Source: Nymphalis io (lineage: Eukaryota; Arthropoda; Insecta; Lepidoptera; Nymphalidae). From it: a stretch of 64,000 bases of DNA. The notes under the pieces were generated by a model. The model was given only the letters and a program-made list of their open reading frames with translations. It did not search any database and had not been told where the DNA came from. Shown one piece after another: positions 60,101 to 64,000 of the stretch; position 1 is the stretch's first letter; each line of letters starts with the position of its first letter. The translations under genes and the position numbers were made by a program. The stretch covers positions 1,240,001 to 1,304,000 of the forward strand of contig NC_065905.1 in the NCBI RefSeq assembly GCF_905147045.1, in the 5' to 3' direction.

Positions 60101-63100
60101 TATATTTGCCGGGAGAGCAAATGACTCTACTCCACCTGATGGTAAGTGGTAGTAGAGTCCAAACGCGACGACGGCCAAAACAGTCGTGAAGAATGTTCTG
60201 CACTAGCCGCCTTCGCCTTGCCGGCCCGCAAGATGCCTCTTCACGCCTCATTTGAAGAAACCCGGGTTGCAAGAGGAGGGGAACACGTGAGCTGGTAAGG
60301 AATTCCATTTTTTGGAAGTGCGACAAAGAAAGGAGTTGTTAAATTTCTTTCGTTGTTAAATGCGCGCGATGAAATTGATGTCACAGTTAGGCGGTGACAT
60401 CGAGAGCCAGCTCGCGTAAACTTATGAAGGAAGCCCCCTTCCTTCATAAGTCTACGCAGGAATTAGAGAGAATAATTCCTCAGAGCACTCGCCGTGATAC
60501 AGTCGATAGAAAGCGCTCAGCGCTGCTATCTCTCGACGCAATTGTAAAGGTTCGAGGGTGTTTGTGACCTTTAAGTCGCCAATAATCCAAATAATTAATT
60601 GTTTTTATTAATAAATGTTAGGAGATCAATCGTCGTGACAAGATCTGCATTTCAACCATGATTTATGGTGAGCATAAAATCCCCCAAAAACACCAATTTC
60701 GCGTTAGGAAACTGCTCTTGCGCAGCATCTGCCACCCGACTAAGATGGTCAAATAATCGGCTTGTCTCCAAGTCACCATTGTGGGATCTGTAGAGGCACA
60801 CGTAGACTCGACTCTGACGAACCAGGTCCACACGTACCACCAACATGGAGAAGGAGGAGTCCTCCAGGCAGCGCAGTCGGTGACAACAAACATCCGCTCT
60901 GACGAACAAGAATACTCCGGCTTTCCCTTTGAAAGATTCTTCAAGCATGTAGCAAACAACATTGCTGGCCGTGCTGTCTCGAGATGGTGGTGGATAGCGT
61001 TGAGGTTAGCGAGGAGTTCACGGATGTTAGAGAACTCGACCTCAAACAGCGTGGGTATGGTGTTGGGTGTGTACCGATGTACAACCGTTATTTCTGTTTT
61101 GTTGCGCTACCATTTGGGAAAAAAAATGGAAAAGAGACGTGAAGCGAGCGACGTATTGCCGCGATACGACAAGTGGTCGCCAAAAGGGAAAACACGCTGA
61201 CCCGCCGGACGGAAGAGCCCCCGAACCCCCCCGGAAGTGGCCGCCGGGACCCCACCTTCCGGTCACCAACCGGCACGACGGTTCACCCCGAGATTATGCG
61301 TGGCCTGGTGGGACAGCCTCGCGTGCTGGTTAGGCACGCTCTTGCCCCTGTACTATGCCATGGGCAGCCAGCGGAACAGCTGTTTCTTCGGGTCTCCCTG
61401 TCCGGCAGGTCAATACAGTTTCCCCCGGCATTGGTTCAACAGCCGTCTCCACTGGACCAACACCCATCGCGGCAATGCTCGCTCGGGCACTGGCTGTACG
61501 CTGTGACCTCGAAACGCGGCTGCAAGCCACTTCACGAGTTTTTCACCATGCGTACGGCGGTAACAAGCCAGACGGATGTTTAACATCCTATCATCAGATG
61601 AGCAGATGGTCGCTCAGATATCCCTTAGGCGCCTCTTTCGACACCCATGGGAAAGAGAGGGGCAGTGAAATGTATTCTTTCTCCGTCACTGCACGGATGA
61701 ACATTTATATTAAGTTGGCAATACTGTGTTGCTTTTGTTTCTGTCAAAAACTGTCATGAAATAGAGCAGGTTCTTGAGCCGATTAACAAAGTTGTAGTAA
61801 TTACAAAATTGAATTATATTATGTGATTGATAACAATATTACCCTTAGTGGAAATTGCCAAAATGCCACTATTGTCAACATTTTGTGTCATTTTGAAGTG
61901 CGGTGTCCATACTTTTACAAGAATTCTATTACCTAAAGTAAAAGCGATAAATACAAAATAGTTCACATTCAACAATCTTCTTCATTGCCCAGCAGTGGTG
62001 CATTTACCGTCTCTGACCTGTTTTCTTCTTGAAGAACAAATATTAGCTTTGTCTAAAAATGTTAACAAATTGAGATATTTTAATAGTAAATTCATTTATT
62101 AAAATAAACTCCAAAGGCCGTACTTATGAACTATGTTTAGCGGGTGATTAGTTAAACTGTGTCATGTATGTATGATGAAGTCTTACCTTCGTCAGCCAAC
62201 GCGTAGTCAGCCAGCCTGTCCAACACGGGCAAGGTGACGCAGTGGAGTCCGCTCGCGTGCACGCACGCGTACGTACTCCGACCTACCTGTGACGACATCA
62301 CAAATTTTATTATATCGTGTGAAATTAAGCTATTCCTATTTTTTTGGATAAAGTTGAGCAATTCTTTATTGTACGCTTAAACAGGATTACACTTAAACAC
62401 AAATAATATCGAAGGATTATACTACATAACAAAATCATAATCAAAAATATATGTCTTTTTTAAATGATTTAAACGACCGATGAAATATAGCGATGTGTGA
62501 GTAATTTTTTCATTATATTATATATCAAAACGTGTGAATGTGTTGAGTCTGCAGCGTAATGTGTTTTCATTTTAATATTTATAATAATTGATATGGAGTG
62601 TGTCAAATAAGACAATCGATGCTAAGCAATGACGCTCATCATAGTGGTGTTATATCATATTTTAAGAGGAAAGCAGATCCCAAAGTGTATTGGTTTTAAT
62701 TCTAGCTACTAGAACAATGAGATCAATCTGAGGAAAGTATTACATACCGGATATAAATGCATAGGACACATGTACTGTATGCTGGTATCGTCACCCAGCG
62801 TCACATTCAGCTCCACGGACTCCACTACGTAGAGGGCGTGACTATCCTCTTGGTCATCTGACATCTGGAAAAATAATAATAAGGAGTTTCAAAAAAATAC
62901 CGAAATACTGTTTATATAATAATAAAACAGGTACTGCATTTGTTAATGTAAAGCGGTTTAAATTCAAAGTATAACTATTCTAACCACGGGAGGAGTAAAG
63001 GCAAATAAACAAATTTGACGTCGAATTGACGCTATGCCATTGGTCGAGATCTTGAATAATAATTATTCAAGATCTTTTTAGTGAATACGATACATTAAAA

Positions 63101-63599
63101 ATCTATGGTAAGCACTATGGATTTGCTAAAAAATTGCGTCTCAAATGTGGGCGAAGTAGTTCACGTGGATATAAGTTGTTATGTAAAATAATTGTGATTA
63201 TGAACAATGGTATATTAATCAAGGATTGTTCAATCAGATAAAATGTTATTGGATTTTTTTGTGGAAAATCTCATTACACTGAAACTATTTTGTACACCCG
63301 TGCCTTGGAAAGCACGAAAAGCTGTCGTTCTTGCGCTCGAACTCTTTCCGGTCGCGTCAGATTGCCGTATGAGCAGAAATCAGTCAGGAGGGCATCATAA
63401 AATCAACGTTGACCTCGTAAAGTGAGTGCATACATTAGGTAGTAGTAAGCAATGGTACAGTGCTGCGGACGCGCTGGCTATCACCACGAGGGTGGGGGTG
63501 TCGATTCCACCGAGGACTGCGATCGCACAGGACTCCGAGCCGTAGTTGTCATCCGCTGGAGGGTACATTGGCAAGGGACCTTTCAACTTCGCTTGTAGT
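54181..63599 (-). CDS. Nup88: Nucleoporin Nup88 (Drosophila mbo), C-terminal 427 residues
   Basis: Eleven exons in coding order: 63599-63434, 62864-62748, 62286-62187, 59792-59642, 58856-58757, 58419-58306, 57700-57563, 57492-57404, 55831-55678, 55145-55057, 54247-54181. All join in phase to a TAA at 54181. The N-terminal beta-propeller start is beyond the right edge. Matches to vertebrate Nup88 are GPLPMYPPADDNYGSESCA, LVVIASASAALYHC, YVVESVEL and VHASGLHCVTLP, then a coiled-coil C-terminus from residue ~190 of this fragment. Nup88 sits on the cytoplasmic face of the pore with Nup214 and affects nuclear export. The exon 59792-59642 ends at a non-canonical donor CCAG|GCACGT; the phase demands it, because the nearby GT would give a stop. 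That donor is inside a minisatellite. GC-rich and AT-rich exons alternate. Confidence 0.93.
54830..55000 (+). repeat. Degenerate family C SINE
   Basis: CCCCGTGGATTCCAGAAGTC, CCGGGTCGGGCCAAAAGTTA and CCTCCTGTGTAGTTGGTTAA. It lies in a Nup88 intron. Confidence 0.5.
55220..55500 (+). repeat. Family B copy in a Nup88 intron
   Basis: Near-complete, from ATAGAATAGGTAGGTGAACG to ACGAAGCCCCACCATCAG. It lies 75 bp upstream (in coding sense) of the exon starting at 55145. Confidence 0.8.
56275..56545 (-). repeat. Family D tRNA-derived SINE
   Basis: The reverse strand starts with a tRNA-like head holding a perfect box B (GGTTCGATTCC) and continues to AAAAGAAAAGTAGTATATG and a GGTTTCCATAG body. A tail-only relative lies at 47200-47365. 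Confidence 0.7.
56760..56925 (+). repeat. Degenerate family A SINE
   Basis: TAACCGAGGATTGTGGGTTT, GCATTGGAGCAGTGTCGTGG and GTGGGACATTTACAGGCTGT remain of an old copy. The flanking 56926-57030 shows nothing recognisable. Confidence 0.5.
57948..58222 (+). repeat. Family B copy in a Nup88 intron
   Basis: Follows a poly(T) tract; runs from TAGAATAGGAAGGCGGACGA to CTTGCACAAAGCTCTAACAC. Confidence 0.85.
58914..59678 (-). repeat. Ten-unit 76/77-bp minisatellite spanning a Nup88 exon-intron junction
   Basis: Unit starts: 58914, 58991, 59068, 59144, 59220, 59296, 59373, 59449, 59526, 59602. Units differ mainly in six or seven G after GTGT; one unit (59296) has GTGGCGG for GTGTCGG. In the Nup88 sense each unit carries ~37 nt of exon end (encoding ..LLLLTHGAELLAR), a GC-type donor (CCAG|GCACGT) and ~39 nt of intron. 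Donors lie at 59641, 59564, 59488, 59411, 59335, 59258, 59182, 59106, 59030 and 58953. The low divergence suggests recent expansion or homogenisation. Confidence 0.95.
60105..60650 (+). mobile_element. LINE-associated repeat, younger copy
   Basis: Shares ordered blocks with 10130-10490 and adds a 5' part (CTCCACCTGATGGTAAGTGG, CAAACGCGACGACGGCC, CACGCCTCATTTGAAGAAAC). It contains a 14-bp inverted repeat at 60420-60451. It abuts the decayed endonuclease segment on the opposite strand. Confidence 0.6.
60420..60451. repeat. 14-bp perfect inverted repeat with CCCC loop
   Basis: ACTTATGAAGGAAG, then CCCC, then CTTCCTTCATAAGT. The older copy at 10 kb lacks the right half, so the palindrome arose in this copy. 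Confidence 0.9.
60651..61600 (-). mobile_element. Broken non-LTR retrotransposon, ORF1 end and endonuclease start
   Basis: The reverse strand reads, in several frames, LINE endonuclease pieces: SNIRELLANLNAIHHHLETA near 60970-61040, then SRVYVCLYRSHNGDLETSRL and NAKLVFLGDF near 60670-60830. Upstream (61040-61530) is a GC-rich part that fits ORF1 or a leader. Frameshifts and loss of the rest make it a pseudogene. It lies in a Nup88 intron. Confidence 0.65.
63047..63075. repeat. Perfect palindrome, 14-bp arms
   Basis: AGATCTTGAATAAT, one A, then ATTATTCAAGATCT. It lies in the Nup88 intron between the exons at 63434 and 62864. Confidence 0.9.
63297..63425 (+). repeat. Family C SINE, central fragment
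   Basis: CACCCGTGCCTTGGAAAGCA and GAACTCTTTCCGGTCGCGTC match family C. It ends just before the Nup88 exon donor at 63433, on the opposite strand. Confidence 0.65.
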
Positions 63600-63628
63600 C
63601 TGAAATTTGTTTATTATAATTTAACTAA

Positions 63629-63688
<60 letters not shown>

Positions 63689-64000
63689 CAGCAGTGGTTT
63701 TTTATAAGTCCTTGATATTTAGTTTCTTATTTACTAGTAGCCACTGTTTGGGGGTTACCCGCTAGTATTGGTAATGTGAGACTTTAAAATAAAACCACCG
63801 CGTATGTACTGCTGGTCATGGATAGTGTACTTGGTCTCTCTTATTATGAATTGGCTAAAACTTATTAAGTGCTTACAAAAAAACATTGTTATAGCGCGAT
63901 GTAAAATACATCTGACGCCATCTATTAATGAAAATACATCTAAATTAAAATGACATTTGGCATAATGTATTTTGATCTTGAACAGCCACTCCAGACTTCG
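63600..64000. other. Right-edge Nup88 intron with (TA)n microsatellite
   Basis: A TA tract of nearly 30 units lies at 63629-63685. No exon was recognised to the window end, so the next upstream Nup88 exon is probably outside. Confidence 0.5.

Noticed and set aside
61067..61759. Several plus-strand ORFs of 90-140 codons
   Set aside because: Antisense or out-of-frame readings of the decayed LINE; the recognisable LINE residues are on the minus strand.

Overview
This is AT-rich insect nuclear DNA with GT-AG introns, short exons and several families of dispersed tRNA-derived SINEs and decayed non-LTR retrotransposons. Repeat content and protein sequences point to a moth or butterfly (Lepidoptera), probably a butterfly; the species cannot be fixed from the sequence alone. 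No prokaryotic, viral or CRISPR features were seen.

Layout. (1) 1-3.3 kb, minus: 5' coding exon of a Bicaudal-D-related dynein adaptor (BICDR); the rest runs off the left edge. A 44-codon ORF sits just upstream of its start. (2) 7.4-16.6 kb, plus: a complete ten-exon gene for the ODAD1/CCDC114/CCDC63 outer-dynein-arm docking coiled-coil family. (3) 18.6-27.5 kb, minus: a complete eleven-exon compact separase of 702 residues, convergent with ODAD1. (4) 31.5-34.0 kb, minus: intronless Egalitarian, with an apparently intact DEDDy exonuclease site. (5) 34.9-36.6 kb, plus: Vps29 (retromer), divergent from Egalitarian, with a first coding exon that carries only the ATG. (6) 40.4-51.6 kb, plus: a sarcoplasmic calcium-binding EF-hand protein with a presequence-like first exon and an 8.7 kb first intron. 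(7) 54.2-63.6 kb, minus: the C-terminal 427 residues of nucleoporin Nup88; the N-terminal part runs off the right edge.

The multi-exon models were assembled by hand. Every junction was checked for splice dinucleotides and reading phase, and the ODAD1, separase, Vps29 and SCP models each close in frame.

The genes do not form one pathway. Two belong to dynein cargo transport (BICDR, Egalitarian) and one docks axonemal dynein (ODAD1). The rest are housekeeping or muscle genes (separase, Vps29, Nup88, SCP).

The most unusual structure is in Nup88. A 76/77-bp minisatellite of ten near-identical units copies the end of a coding exon together with its splice donor, so the intron contains ten equivalent GC-type donors. 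Three of the extra donors are in frame, and the whole array is open in the sense frame. Between genes and in introns the window is dominated by four SINE-like families (A-D below) and LINE remnants.
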